DNA of 64,000 bases from Sphingopyxis sp. 113P3 (GCF_001278035.1 NZ_CP009452.1:1087501-1151500), one strand, 5' to 3'; positions 42,478 to 51,769 are shown, numbered from the stretch's first letter. The notes: generated from the letters alone by a model not told the origin. Numbers and translations: made by a program.

Positions 42478-45400
42478 GCCGCCTCGCGTTCGCCGATGCG
42501 CTGGACCGGATAGCGGCCCAGCACGCGCTCCAGCACTGCGGGACCGGCGCTATCGGTCGGCACGAACATCCTGAGCTTCCAGGAGATGATCTCGTGGAAC
42601 AGTCCGTAGGCGGTGAGCCGCTCGCGCATCGTGTCGGTGAAGCCCGACAGTTCGATGCGGTTGGCGCCCATCACACGGACGCGGCGAAGCTGAAGCCCCT
42701 CGGCGAGGTCGAGGATGGTGCGGCCATCCATCAGCGCCATGAAGGCGTCGGCGGGCGCGAGCGTGGCTGCGCCGCTCGTGGTCGCATTGGCCGCCCAGGC
42801 GGGCGAGACCTTGCGGCCGACGATCCGCTCACCCTCGTCGGTCTGGAGCCGATAGACTCGGGTGGACTCGTTCGGCAGCCGCTTCCAGATCGGCAGCAAC
42901 AGGCCGGCGACGATGTGGATCGTGCTGTCGGAGAAAGCCGGCACGTCTGCGACCTCGGCGCTCCAGGCTGTGGCGAAGTCGTTCCGTTCCGCCGCGGTCC
43001 AATGGGTCTCGCCCATCATCTTCACCGGAATGGTGTGCGATTCCATCGGCCGGATCAGCCGGACGCGGCGTTCGATCTCGCCATCGTCGAGCATGATCGA
43101 GGTGGCGGGGATCTGCACCGCGGCGCGGCCCGACCGTTCGTTGACCAGCAGCCTGGCGCCGGATTCGCCGAGATGGGCGAGCGCGTCGTCCAGCGTGACC
43201 GGGCGGTTTCGGGTCCGCTGCGCGATGGTGAGGAGCCGGGTTTCCGCGCCCGTGCCCGGATGGGTGTAGATCGTCTGGCGGTCGGTGACGGTGAAGCCTT
43301 CCGCTGTCAGCGTTTCCAGCCCGACATCGTAGATGCCGGCGGCGATGGCGCCCTCGATCTTGGCGGTGAGAAGCTGCTCGAAGGCAGCGAACAGCACGCC
43401 CTGAAGCTCGATGGTCAGCGCCAGCAGCCGATTGAGGAAGGTGGTGATCGGGGGCAGTTCGTCCTTGATGCCGTTCGCGTCCATCAGCTTCAGGCCGGTG
43501 GCGGACTCGAAGCGTTCGAGCGAGCAGCCTTCGACCTTGCCGCGCACCAGCAGGAGATAGAGCTGGCGGAGCGCATCGCGGGCGTAGGGGCTTTCCAGAT
43601 TGTCCTCGGGGCGGAACAGGCCCTGGCCGCCGGTCTGGCGCTGGCCGCGGGTGATGGCGCCCAGCGTGTCGAGCCGCCGGGCGATGGTGGAAAGGAAGCG
43701 CTTCTCCGCCTTGACGTCCGTGGCGATGGGCCGGAACAGTGGCGGCTGCGCCTGGTTGGTCCGGTGCGTGCGGCCGAGGCCCTGGATGGCGGCGTCCGCT
43801 TTCCAGCCGGGTTCGAGCAGATAGTGGACGCGCAACCGGGTGTTCCGCGCCGAAAGCTCGGCGTGATAGCTGCGGCCGGTGCCGCCGGCGTCCGAGAAGA
43901 TCAGGATGCGCTTGCTGTCATCCATGAACGCCTGGGTTTCGGCGAGATTGGCGGCTGCGGCGCGGTTCTCGACGACGAGGCGGTCGCCGCCCGAAGGCGT
44001 GCTCTTGCGGACGATGCGCCGCGAGCGGCCCGTCACCTCGGCCACCAGATCCGTGCCGAAATGCTGGACGATCTGGTCGAGCGCGCCGGGCACGGGCGGC
44101 AGCGAGGCGAGCTGCGCGATCAGTTCGTCGCGGCGCGCGACGGCTTCGCGGCTTTCGACGGGCTGGCCGTCGCGATAGACCGGCCGCGACGAGAGGTTGC
44201 CCTCGCTGTCGGTGAAGGGCTGGTAGAGCTGCACCGGGAAGGAATGGGCGAGGTAGTCGAGAACATATTCCCTCGGCGTGATGTCGACGCGAACGTCGTT
44301 CCATTCCTCGGTCGGCAGGTCGGCCAGGCGGCGTTCCATCAGCGCCTCGCCAGTCGAGACGATCTGGATGACAGCGGCATGGCCGGCTTCCAGGTCGTCG
44401 CTGATCGACCGGATCAGGGTCGGCGTCTTCATGCTGGTGAGCAGATGGCCGAAGAAGCGCTGCTTGGCGCTCTCGAAGGCCGAGCGGGCGGCGGACTTGG
44501 CCTGCCGGTTCAGCGTGCCGGACGTGCCGGTGATGTTGGCGGCCTCCATCGCCGCATCCAGATTATTATGGATGACGGCGAAGGCCCCAGCATAGGCATC
44601 GTAGATGCGGGTCTGCTCAGGGCTGAGCGCGTGTTCGACCAGCTCGTATTCCACGCCGTCGAAGGAGAGCGAACGGGCGGTGTAGAGGCCGAGGGCGCGC
44701 AGGTCGCGGGCCAGCACCTCCATCGCCGCGACGCCGCCGGCCTCGATCGCCTCGATGAACTCGGCCCTCGTCGAGAACGGAAAATCCTCGCCGCCCCACA
44801 AGCCGAGCCGCTGGGCGTAGGCGAGGTTGTGGACCGTGGTGGCGCCGGTCGCGGAGACATAGACGACGCGGGCGTTCGGCAGCGCGTGCTGGAGGCGCAA
44901 GCCGGCGCGGCCCTGCTGCGAGGCGGCGACGTCGCCTCGTTCTCCCTTGCCGCCACCGGCGTTCTGCATCGCGTGCGCCTCGTCGAAAATGAGGACTCCA
45001 TCGAAGTCGGAGCCCAACCATTCGACGATCTGCCGGACGCGCGAAACCTTCTCGCCGCTGTCGTCGGAGCGTAGCGTGGCATAGGTCGTAAACAGGACGC
45101 CTTCCGGCAGCGTGATCGGCCGCCCCTGCGGGAAGCGCGACAGGGGCGTGACCAGCAGGCGTTCCATGCCGAGCGCCGACCAGTCGCGCTGCGCGTCCTC
45201 GATCAGCTTGTCGGACTTGCTGATCCACACCGCCTTGCGGCGGCCCTGGAGCCAGTTGTCGAGAATGATCGCGGCGGACTGACGGCCTTTGCCGACGCCT
45301 GTGCCGTCGCCGATCATGAAGCCTCGCCGAAAGCGGGTGGCGTTCTCCGCATCCTCGCGTGCGGCGGTGACGATGTCGAAGGTGGCGTCCACCGTCCACG

Positions 45401-46820
45401 ACCCGGCGAGATGGTCCGCGTGCGCTTCGCCCGCATAGATCACGGTCTCAAGCTGGGCGTCCGACAAAAGCTCGTGGATGTTGGGCGGCAGGCTTGGCCG
45501 ATAGCTCGGCTTGGGCGGAGCGACCGAAGCCATTGCGGCCGACTGCACCAGCCGGGTCGGATGGGCCTGGGCGCCGGCGATACGGATCGCCTGCAATCCG
45601 TATTCCTCGTAGATGCTCTCGGACAGACGGCCGCCTTCGCCGGCGAGCCAGTCCTGGGTCTCGTAGGCGAGCGGCAGGCCCTCCGGTTCGGCCATCGGCG
45701 CAGTCGCCGGGACGGTCTTGGCGGCGCGGTTAATATAGCCACGCACGCTGCGAGGGATGGCAGGCGCGATGGCCGGGACCACGACGGAGGGATCGACGGC
45801 GAGGCGTTCCGGCGCCTGCTCGTCGATCCAGCCCAGCAGCGTGGCGACATCCGGCGCGACGCCGGGCGCTGCCGGAAACACGGCGGGATAGTCGGCCGGC
45901 CGCTTGTCGATGACAGTCAGGCGCGTCTCGATGGTGGTGCCGTGTTTGGCATAGACGGAGCCGTCGATGACGACGGAGAAGACGACGCGCCCGCGCGCCT
46001 GCAACCGGACGAAGGCGTCCCGCCAGGCCGGATTGTCGGGTGCGAAGCTGGCGCCGGTGATCGCCACGAGCCGGCCGCCGGGGGCCAGACGCGCCAGGGC
46101 CGAGGCGACATGGCGGTAAGCGGCGTCCGCCATGCGGCCCTCGACATTGGCCATGACCGAGAAGGGCGGATTCATCAGCACGACGCTGGGCATCACGGCG
46201 GGATCGAGATGATCGTCGATCTGCGCTGCGTCGAAACGGGTGACGGAAATGGCCGGGAAGAGCAGTGACAGCAGATTGGCGCGGGTGTCGGCCAACTCGT
46301 TGAGAACGAGCGCGCCGCCCGCGATCTCGGCGAGGATGGCGAGCAGGCCGGTGCCCGCCGACGGCTCGAGCACCCGGTCGGCCGGAGTGATGGCGGCGGC
46401 GTGGGCGGCGACCAGGCCGAGCGGGATCGGCGTCGAGAATTGCTGGAAGGTCTGGCTCTCCGCCGAACGCCGCGTATGCGTCGGCAGCAGGTTGGCGATT
46501 TTCGACAGCGCGGAAAGGCGAGCCGCCGGAGACCCGGCTTTGCGGAAAAGCGCACGTCCGTATTTGCGGAGGAACAGGACGGTCGCCGCCTCGCAGGCGT
46601 CATAGGCCGTCTTCCAGTCCCAGGCGCCGGTGGCGTCCGATGCGCCGAAGGCGGTCTCCATCGCCGCACGCAGGGCGGCGGCGTCGACGCGCTCGCCGCG
46701 TTCGAGATGAGTCAGGAGCTGGCCGGCGGCCGCGAGGATGGCGGCGGCGGGTTCGGGATTGGAGCCGAGCGGAAGCGGCGCGGCGACGGTCGCCGCCGCG
46801 GATGCGGAAATCATGGTCAT
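42474..46820 (-). CDS. Strawberry-notch-like methylase-helicase (DarB-like)
   Basis: A 1448-residue protein. The N-terminal third carries a DNA methyltransferase fold (VLEPSAGTGLLAILAEIAGG and the catalytic NPPF at 217-220). The middle is a superfamily 2 helicase with GDGTGVGKGRQSA (K511) and DEAH (613-616). LGRTHRTNQAQPPLF is the motif VI of strawberry-notch proteins, with the usual C-terminal domain after it. Methylase plus helicase in one chain resembles DarB of phage P1, which protects DNA from type I restriction in the recipient. An antirestriction role is therefore likely but inferred. ATG 46820 has only a weak AGGG site, and the leader carries the element's conserved GAGAGTGAGAG motif. 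Confidence 0.9.
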   Translation of the reverse strand: MTMISASAAATVAAPLPLGSNPEPAAAILAAAGQLLTHLERGERVDAAALRAAMETAFGASDATGAWDWKTAYDACEAATVLFLRKYGRALFRKAGSPAARLSALSKIANLLPTHTRRSAESQTFQQFSTPIPLGLVAAHAAAITPADRVLEPSAGTGLLAILAEIAGGALVLNELADTRANLLSLLFPAISVTRFDAAQIDDHLDPAVMPSVVLMNPPFSVMANVEGRMADAAYRHVASALARLAPGGRLVAITGASFAPDNPAWRDAFVRLQARGRVVFSVVIDGSVYAKHGTTIETRLTVIDKRPADYPAVFPAAPGVAPDVATLLGWIDEQAPERLAVDPSVVVPAIAPAIPRSVRGYINRAAKTVPATAPMAEPEGLPLAYETQDWLAGEGGRLSESIYEEYGLQAIRIAGAQAHPTRLVQSAAMASVAPPKPSYRPSLPPNIHELLSDAQLETVIYAGEAHADHLAGSWTVDATFDIVTAAREDAENATRFRRGFMIGDGTGVGKGRQSAAIILDNWLQGRRKAVWISKSDKLIEDAQRDWSALGMERLLVTPLSRFPQGRPITLPEGVLFTTYATLRSDDSGEKVSRVRQIVEWLGSDFDGVLIFDEAHAMQNAGGGKGERGDVAASQQGRAGLRLQHALPNARVVYVSATGATTVHNLAYAQRLGLWGGEDFPFSTRAEFIEAIEAGGVAAMEVLARDLRALGLYTARSLSFDGVEYELVEHALSPEQTRIYDAYAGAFAVIHNNLDAAMEAANITGTSGTLNRQAKSAARSAFESAKQRFFGHLLTSMKTPTLIRSISDDLEAGHAAVIQIVSTGEALMERRLADLPTEEWNDVRVDITPREYVLDYLAHSFPVQLYQPFTDSEGNLSSRPVYRDGQPVESREAVARRDELIAQLASLPPVPGALDQIVQHFGTDLVAEVTGRSRRIVRKSTPSGGDRLVVENRAAAANLAETQAFMDDSKRILIFSDAGGTGRSYHAELSARNTRLRVHYLLEPGWKADAAIQGLGRTHRTNQAQPPLFRPIATDVKAEKRFLSTIARRLDTLGAITRGQRQTGGQGLFRPEDNLESPYARDALRQLYLLLVRGKVEGCSLERFESATGLKLMDANGIKDELPPITTFLNRLLALTIELQGVLFAAFEQLLTAKIEGAIAAGIYDVGLETLTAEGFTVTDRQTIYTHPGTGAETRLLTIAQRTRNRPVTLDDALAHLGESGARLLVNERSGRAAVQIPATSIMLDDGEIERRVRLIRPMESHTIPVKMMGETHWTAAERNDFATAWSAEVADVPAFSDSTIHIVAGLLLPIWKRLPNESTRVYRLQTDEGERIVGRKVSPAWAANATTSGAATLAPADAFMALMDGRTILDLAEGLQLRRVRVMGANRIELSGFTDTMRERLTAYGLFHEIISWKLRMFVPTDSAGPAVLERVLGRYPVQRIGEREAA

Positions 46821-46865
46821 GGTGGGAACCCTAAGGAGAGCGGAAAAGGGCGAGCCCGCGCGGCG

Positions 46866-46917
46866 CTCTCTCTCGACCGCACCGGCTCAAACCCGTCCCG
46901 GCGGCCCTCTCACTCTC
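46866..46917 (-). promoter_or_regulatory. Conserved 5' leader motif, copy 1 (strawberry-notch gene)
   Basis: On the minus strand GAGAGTGAGAG (46907-46917), GACGGGT (46891-46897) and GGTCGAGAGAGAG (46866-46878) occur in this order upstream of the start. The same blocks recur before parB and the split ardC. Confidence 0.6.
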
Positions 46918-46932
46918 AAGGCGCCCGCACGG

Positions 46933-46966
46933 AAAAAGCGCCCGACCGTGAGGTGGGGCGCTTTTT
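46933..46966 (-). terminator. Bidirectional terminator hairpin
   Basis: AAAAAGCGCCC / GGGCGCTTTTT, 11-bp perfect arms and a 12-nt loop, 7 nt past the stop of the 98-residue gene. The T-run on both strands makes it usable in either direction. It separates the parB-to-DUF6117 cluster from the strawberry-notch leader. Confidence 0.75.
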
Positions 46967-46973
46967 GAGGGGA

Positions 46974-47270
46974 TCAGTGCCAGAGCCCATCCGCGATCTC
47001 GGAGGCGACGAGCGTGCGGGCCTTGCGGATCAGATCATCGCCGCAGGTATCGACATGGCCGAAGAACCGCGCGCGAGCGCCGTTCGCGGTCCAGTCGGCA
47101 TAGGCGCAATATTCCCGAGCATCGGATCGAAACGCCCGCATGTCGCCGGCCCAGTGAGGCTTGGGCTCGACGACGACGGTGAGGCCGCCTCTGGTCTCCG
47201 GCCAGGGCAGAGACCGCTCATGCGGCGGATGCTGGCGATCCGCCGCGAAGATGGCGTCGATGTCGGTCAT
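46974..47270 (-). CDS. Conserved hypothetical protein (98 aa)
   Basis: From ATG 47270, overlapping the DUF6117 stop by 4 nt. IFAADRQHPPHERSLPWPET, then GLTVVVEPKPHWAGDMRAFR and FFGHVDTCGDDLIRKARTLV: a compact mixed protein with conserved-looking Trp, His and Cys but no motif I recognise. Last gene of a three-gene overlap chain, before a terminator. Confidence 0.72.
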   Translation of the reverse strand: MTDIDAIFAADRQHPPHERSLPWPETRGGLTVVVEPKPHWAGDMRAFRSDAREYCAYADWTANGARARFFGHVDTCGDDLIRKARTLVASEIADGLWH

Positions 47271-47530
47271 GGCGCCTCTCCCGTCTCGGGCCGCACGAAG
47301 CCCTCGGGATCGTCGGGATCGGGCGGCAGATAGGCGTCGTAGGGATTGCCGTCGGCGAGATGGCCGAAGGGCGTGAAGACATAGTCGCCGTTGTCCCGCC
47401 CGACAGCGCAGATGACGTAGCGCGGGCTGCCCGTCACCGCGTCGAGGCACTCCATGAGGGCGAGATTGCCGTCGCCCGCCGCGCGCAGCAGGGTCTGGAA
47501 ATTGCTCCGGGCATGGGAGGGGATGCTCAT
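47267..47530 (-). CDS. DUF6117 protein
   Basis: 87 residues from ATG 47530. HARSNFQTLLRAAGDGNLAL, then MECLDAVTGSPRYVICAVGR and FTPFGHLADGNPYDAYLPPD match the small DUF6117 family of conjugative elements. Function unknown. It overlaps both neighbours by 4 nt. A longer open frame to 48142 is shadow of the gene behind it. Confidence 0.8.
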   Translation of the reverse strand: MSIPSHARSNFQTLLRAAGDGNLALMECLDAVTGSPRYVICAVGRDNGDYVFTPFGHLADGNPYDAYLPPDPDDPEGFVRPETGEAP

Positions 47531-47943
47531 AGCGGACCTCCCTCGTCGGAGAGGGTCTGGGCAAGCCAGCCATCGGTGTAGATCCAGTCCACGGTCTCGC
47601 CGGTGGCGAGGTCGAGGACATGGGCGCCGCCGCCGAACCCATCGAGACGAGGCCGCGAGCAGGTGTTGGCGTATTGGAAGCCCCATCTGCCGGTGAGGCC
47701 GAACTCGGCGGCGCAACGCTTCACGAACTGGATGAGGCGCTCGGGATCGCCGGTCACGTCGTCGCGCATCCAGAGTTCGGTGCCGCCGTATTGCGGCTCG
47801 ATCGACAGAAGGAAGCCCTCGGAGGGTGGTTCCTCCGACGCGCCTTCCGCGGACAGCGTGTTGTAGAGGTCGAGCGCGCGGGCGGCGTTCTCGGGCGTGC
47901 CGACGTCGAGCAGGCACGAGAAATGGGTGAAATAGTTGGCCAT
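47527..47943 (-). CDS. Conserved hypothetical protein (138 aa)
   Basis: MANYFTHFSCLLDVGTPENA, then RALDLYNTLSAEGA and LIQFVKRCAAEFGLTGRWGF, then GGAHVLDLATGETVDWIYTD. A mixed alpha/beta protein well conserved on related elements, as judged from its cargo-region position; I cannot name its function. A GCCCGGC/GCCGGGC hairpin (47966-47985) lies in its leader. Confidence 0.77.
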   Translation of the reverse strand: MANYFTHFSCLLDVGTPENAARALDLYNTLSAEGASEEPPSEGFLLSIEPQYGGTELWMRDDVTGDPERLIQFVKRCAAEFGLTGRWGFQYANTCSRPRLDGFGGGAHVLDLATGETVDWIYTDGWLAQTLSDEGGPL

Positions 47944-48009
47944 GACAGGCTCCTGAAACGAGAACGCCCGGCGCGATGGCCGGGCTCGGTTGAGGGATGA
48001 TCGAAAGGG

Positions 48010-48231
48010 TCAGTAGCCAAACCGCCAGGATGGCCAGGGCTGGCCATCGTCGGCGGCGGCGACGGCTTCCGGCAGATAGCCGGCCTCGCCTTCGACCAGG
48101 GTTGGATCGCGCACCGGCGTTTCGTCGATGACGGTGACGCAAACGACGAGACCGTCTTCGACTTCGACGTGGACGGGCACGAGATACTGAAAGACGACGC
48201 GGCGCGTGGCGGACGGGTCGGGTTCAATCAT
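48010..48231 (-). CDS. Small conserved hypothetical protein (73 aa)
   Basis: From ATG 48231 (site AGGAG). RRVVFQYLVPVHVEVEDGLV, then VCVTVIDETPVRDPTLVEGE: beta-rich, acidic, no family recognised. It lies between parB and the 138-residue gene and is probably cotranscribed with them. Confidence 0.68.
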   Translation of the reverse strand: MIEPDPSATRRVVFQYLVPVHVEVEDGLVVCVTVIDETPVRDPTLVEGEAGYLPEAVAAADDGQPWPSWRFGY

Positions 48232-48290
48232 GGAAGGTCTCCTTGCGAAGATGCGGGGAAGCGACCTCTCGCCGCTCCCCGTCGTGAGGG

Positions 48291-50429
48291 TCATTCGGCC
48301 GCGATCGTCAGGGCGTCCTCGTCCTCGATCTCTTCGGCATCCTCGTCGCCGTCCTCGCTGAGGAAGGCCGGCAAGGCGGCCTCGTCGTCGGCGTCGGCCT
48401 CCGCGCCCGGTTCGATGGTCTCCTCGTCATGGGGATCGATCAGGCGCAGCGGCTCGGGCAGCCAGGCGGTGTCGGCCAGCAGGCGCTCGGCCTCCTTGGC
48501 CATGTCGCCCTTCTTCAGATGGTCGATGAGCTGGGCGGCCCGTTCGCCGGCGCCCTCCCGGACGGCTTCGAGGATGCGGGGCTTGGTGACGCGACCGAGA
48601 TAGTTGCCGACCGTCGGCCGCCAGCCCGCCGCCACCATGTCGAGGCCGGTGGCGCGCGCCAGCCGGTCGGCCTGGGCGAGGCGGACATCCAGCCCATGCT
48701 GGCTGACGCCCGATCCGTAGGGGTTCGGCCGCTCGAACAGCGCGTTCACGCCGAAGCTGACGCAATGGGCGAGCAGATCGAGGCGCGTGCCCGGATCGAG
48801 ATCGATGAGCCAGTCCCACAGCGCCTGGTCGTCGGCGGGAACATGATCGCCCCAGCGCCCGTGCCGCTCGGCGATCTCGTGCGCCGCGCCGCTGTCCTTC
48901 AGCTCCTCCGGTTGGGCGGAGAAGAAGACGTGGCGGACGCTGGCCTCGAGGCAGCCCGTCGGCGCGGGTCGCCGGAAGGTATCGCTGACCAGCTTGTGCA
49001 GCAGCATGGTCATGGCGACGTCGGGATGCTCGGCGAGCGCGTTGCGCAGCGCCAGCGTGCGATGCGCGGTCAGCTCGATGACGAGGCGCTCGGGCAGCGG
49101 CTTGATGCCGTCCTCTTCGTCGTCTTCCGGCTCCGCGGCCTGGCCGCCGACGGTGACGACGGCGCGTTGAACGGCGGGCGTGGCCGAATGGCCGGTGTCG
49201 CCGTCCGCCTCCGTTGTATCGTCTCCTTCGGGGGCGACCGGGCGCTCGTCCTCGGGGCGGACATAGCCACGGTCCACCGACAGCGAGCCGTCGGCGTTGA
49301 GGCTGACGAAGACGCCGGCGATGGCGATGTCGGCCGGATCGTAGATCGCCGGGCGCTGCTCGAAGGCGTCGAGCGCCTGCTCGATCTCTCCGAGACGCGC
49401 GTCGATCTCGTCGGGCAGCTCGTCGGCTTCGGCATATTCGGCTTCGAGCCGGTCATACTCGTCACGCAGCGCCTCGCGAGTGGCGCGCTCCTCGTCGGTC
49501 AGGTCGACCGCCGTTCCGACAAGCTCCCGAAGCCCGTGCTCGTGGCCGTAGGGAAAGCTCAGGGCGGCCTCGACCCACTTCCAGCCTTCGCCCGCGATCT
49601 CGTCGGCGGCGGTCTTGAGCTTCTCGGCCACCAGGCGGTCGAGCAGGGCCGGGTCTTGCAGCCAGCCGCCGTCGTCGGACTGGAAGAGGTCGCGCAACAC
49701 GATGCCGCCGGCCGCTTCATAGGCTTCGACGCCCACGAAGACGGCCCGCCTGTCGGAAGCCCGCACCGTGGTCTCGGTCAGCATCCGGCGGATGTGATAG
49801 GGCTCTTTCTGCCAGCCATCCTTGATCGCGTCCCAGACCTGCTCCTGGCGGGCATGGTCGGAACTGACGGTGAAGGCCATGAGCTGCTCGAGCGTCATGC
49901 CGTCGTCGGCGTAGATCTCGAGCAATACCGGCGAGACGGAAGCGAGGCGCAGGCGCTGCTTCACGATATTGACGCCGACGAAGAAGGCGGCGGCGATGGC
50001 TTCCTCGGTCATGCCCTTCTCGCGCATGGCCTGGAAGGCGCGGAACTGATCGAGCGGATGCAGCGGCGCGCGTTCGATGTTCTCGACCAGCGAGACCTCA
50101 TCGACCAGGATGCCGCTGTTGGCGTCGCCGACGACGCAGGGCACGGGCGCGGTCTTGGCCAGACGCTTCTGCTTCACCAGCAATTCGAGCGCGCGAAAGC
50201 GGCGACCGCCGGCGGGCACCTCGAAGATCCCAGTCTCGGCGCCATCGGCGTCGAGGACGGGACGGACATGCAGGCTCTGGATCAGGCCGCGCCGGGCGAT
50301 GGACTGGGCCAGCTCCTCGATCGAGACGCCGGCCTTGACGCGCCGGACGTTGGACTGGCTCAGCACCAGCTTGTTGAAGGGGATGTCGCGCGCCGACGAC
50401 AGGGTGATCTTCTGAATGGCAGTGGCCAT
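48291..50429 (-). CDS. parB: Large ParB/RepB-family protein
   Basis: 712 residues from ATG 50429 (site GGAG). The N-terminal ParB domain is clear: LSQSNVRRVKAGVSIEELAQ, then GLIQSLHVRPV, FEVPAGGRRFRALELLV and VDEVSLVENIERAPLHPLDQ. An HTH follows (MTEEAIAAAFFVGVNIVKQRL). The remaining ~500 residues are an acidic, helical extension ending in a very acidic tail, so it is about twice the size of a chromosomal ParB. Such long ParB-like proteins are typical of conjugative elements and may act as nucleases or regulators as well as in partition. It carries leader copy 2. Confidence 0.92.
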   Translation of the reverse strand: MATAIQKITLSSARDIPFNKLVLSQSNVRRVKAGVSIEELAQSIARRGLIQSLHVRPVLDADGAETGIFEVPAGGRRFRALELLVKQKRLAKTAPVPCVVGDANSGILVDEVSLVENIERAPLHPLDQFRAFQAMREKGMTEEAIAAAFFVGVNIVKQRLRLASVSPVLLEIYADDGMTLEQLMAFTVSSDHARQEQVWDAIKDGWQKEPYHIRRMLTETTVRASDRRAVFVGVEAYEAAGGIVLRDLFQSDDGGWLQDPALLDRLVAEKLKTAADEIAGEGWKWVEAALSFPYGHEHGLRELVGTAVDLTDEERATREALRDEYDRLEAEYAEADELPDEIDARLGEIEQALDAFEQRPAIYDPADIAIAGVFVSLNADGSLSVDRGYVRPEDERPVAPEGDDTTEADGDTGHSATPAVQRAVVTVGGQAAEPEDDEEDGIKPLPERLVIELTAHRTLALRNALAEHPDVAMTMLLHKLVSDTFRRPAPTGCLEASVRHVFFSAQPEELKDSGAAHEIAERHGRWGDHVPADDQALWDWLIDLDPGTRLDLLAHCVSFGVNALFERPNPYGSGVSQHGLDVRLAQADRLARATGLDMVAAGWRPTVGNYLGRVTKPRILEAVREGAGERAAQLIDHLKKGDMAKEAERLLADTAWLPEPLRLIDPHDEETIEPGAEADADDEAALPAFLSEDGDEDAEEIEDEDALTIAAE

Positions 50430-50437
50430 GATCGTTA

Positions 50438-50513
50438 CTCCGCGACGGGCGGCCGAGAGCCTCTCTCTCGACCTCCGACCCGTCACGAAGCGAAGCGCAG
50501 CCCTCTCACTCTC
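50438..50513 (-). promoter_or_regulatory. Conserved 5' leader motif, copy 2 (parB)
   Basis: Minus-strand order: GAGAGTGAGAG (50503-50513), GTGACGGGT (GACGGGT at 50478-50484), GGTCGAGAGAGAG (50461-50473), CGCCCGTCGCGGAG (50438-50451), then ATG 50429. GACGGG can pair with CCCGTC, placing the hairpin right against the GGAG ribosome site. Confidence 0.65.
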
Positions 50514-50589
50514 AGGAGGGCCGCGCCGGGCGGGCGGAAAAGCGTGAAGCCGGAAGCCCGCCTCTCCGCCTTTCCGGTTTTAAGGATCA

Positions 50590-51537
50590 TCACACGCCGC
50601 ACAGGCCCTCGCACTCGTTGGGCCAGAGATCGAGCTGGCCGCGATCGGCATCGGTCGACAGGTCGACCTGGTCGAGCGGCACCGCGGAACGGTGGAGATA
50701 GACGTCACCACGAATCCCCCGGAATCCGGTGCGAATGGCGGCGTCGACCGATACGGCGTCGGCCCAAGCCTCGGGATCGTGGTCGCGCATCCGCCGCCAA
50801 TGATCGTCGGAATGGAACGGGCAACCGATGCAGGCGCTCTTGGGTGGCAGGGGGTAGTCGTGCCGATCCAGCCAGCGCAGGCAATCCAGACGGGTCATGC
50901 CTTGCTCGATGAGCGGCCAGCGGTTGATCTGCCACGGCTCGAACGAAGGCTTCATGCGTAGCACCTCGTCGAGCGAGATCCCGATCCACTGTTCGGCGAT
51001 GGGCGCCTTTGGCGAGCGCCGACCGGCGATGCCGAGCAGCTCGCGGACCTTCCGGCGGATTGGCGCGATCTTGTAGTCGCCGGTGCATTGGCGGCGGATC
51101 ATGCCGACTCCGACCCGTTCGGTCGGCACGATGCGGGAGCCGATGGTGACGAGATCACCGTTCTCGTTCTCGTCATAGACGGGCAGCTCCGCGCCTGCCG
51201 GCGTCACGGTGCGGGTGAAGGCCGGGATCGAGGCCCATCGCTCGCCGCGCGCGCCGGCAAGAAGGTCGGCGCGCAGGTCTCCGGCCGAGACGATATGGAC
51301 GGGGAAGGGCAGGACGTTGGGCGATCGCAGCCAGGCGAGATGCTCATAGACGGCCCTCGGCTCCCAGCCGGTATCGGCGAAGATCGCGCAATCCGGCATG
51401 GGGCCGATTTCGCCATGCGCGGCCATCAGGGCGAGCGTGGTGGACTGGACGCCGGCGCCCAGGCTGAGAACACGCAGGCGGATGGACGCCTGCTGTTCGG
51501 GGGATGGCGCCAGTGCGGGGAAGACGGGGGCGTTCAT
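50590..51537 (-). CDS. PAPS-reductase-like PP-loop protein
   Basis: 315 residues from ATG 51537, which overlaps the stop of the ardC remnant (TGATG). SLGAGVQSTTLALMAAHGEI (PP-loop at residues 25-34), then CAIFADTGWEPRAVYEHLAW, RRQCTGDYKIAPIRRKVREL, ACIGCPFHSDDHWRRMR and a Cys-containing tail. It belongs to the adenine-nucleotide alpha-hydrolase/PAPS reductase superfamily that includes DndC. Such genes sit beside ardC and parB on related elements; their substrate is unknown. Because ardC is broken upstream, expression may now depend on a promoter inside the inserted element. Confidence 0.85.
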   Translation of the reverse strand: MNAPVFPALAPSPEQQASIRLRVLSLGAGVQSTTLALMAAHGEIGPMPDCAIFADTGWEPRAVYEHLAWLRSPNVLPFPVHIVSAGDLRADLLAGARGERWASIPAFTRTVTPAGAELPVYDENENGDLVTIGSRIVPTERVGVGMIRRQCTGDYKIAPIRRKVRELLGIAGRRSPKAPIAEQWIGISLDEVLRMKPSFEPWQINRWPLIEQGMTRLDCLRWLDRHDYPLPPKSACIGCPFHSDDHWRRMRDHDPEAWADAVSVDAAIRTGFRGIRGDVYLHRSAVPLDQVDLSTDADRGQLDLWPNECEGLCGV

Positions 51538-51752
51538 CACGCCGCCTCCCGTTCGTCGTCGGCCATGCCGATGTCGGCGTCCGGCAGGAAGCCAAGCAGC
51601 CAGTCGGCCGCCTTGCTGGCCTGGGACGCGGCGCGCACGATGGCGCGATTGTCCTCGCGCAGCACCTCCAGCCAGGAGCCGATGTAGTCGGCATGGCGGA
51701 CTGTGGGCGTGATGCCGAGCGAAGCGCAGCAGAAAGCAGCGTTGATCTCGGC
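51537..51752 (-). pseudogene. 3' fragment of an ardC-like gene split by the recombinase element
   Basis: 71 codons plus stop. AEINAAFCCASLGITPTVRH, then ADYIGSWLEVLREDNRAIVR, then AASQASKAADWL is the conserved ArdC C-terminus. The matching N-terminal part ends at 58653 on the far side of the inserted element. Joining 58653 directly to 51749 gives an uninterrupted EELIA-EINAAF. The fragment remains in an open frame to 51887 but without a ribosome site. Confidence 0.85.
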
Positions 51753-51755
51753 GAC

Positions 51756-51769
51756 ATATCCTGACAGTC
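51756..51769. repeat. Left terminal inverted repeat of the recombinase element
   Basis: ATATCCTGACAGTC. It matches the complement of the right end at 58639-58652 in 11 of 14 positions, with GACAGTC identical. Confidence 0.75.

Noticed and set aside
42594..45074. 826-codon frame antisense to the strawberry-notch gene
   Set aside because: Mirror of a conserved coding gene; no start signals or recognisable domain.
48429..50912. 827-codon frame antisense to parB
   Set aside because: Same reason: a GC-driven shadow of a clear ParB-family gene.
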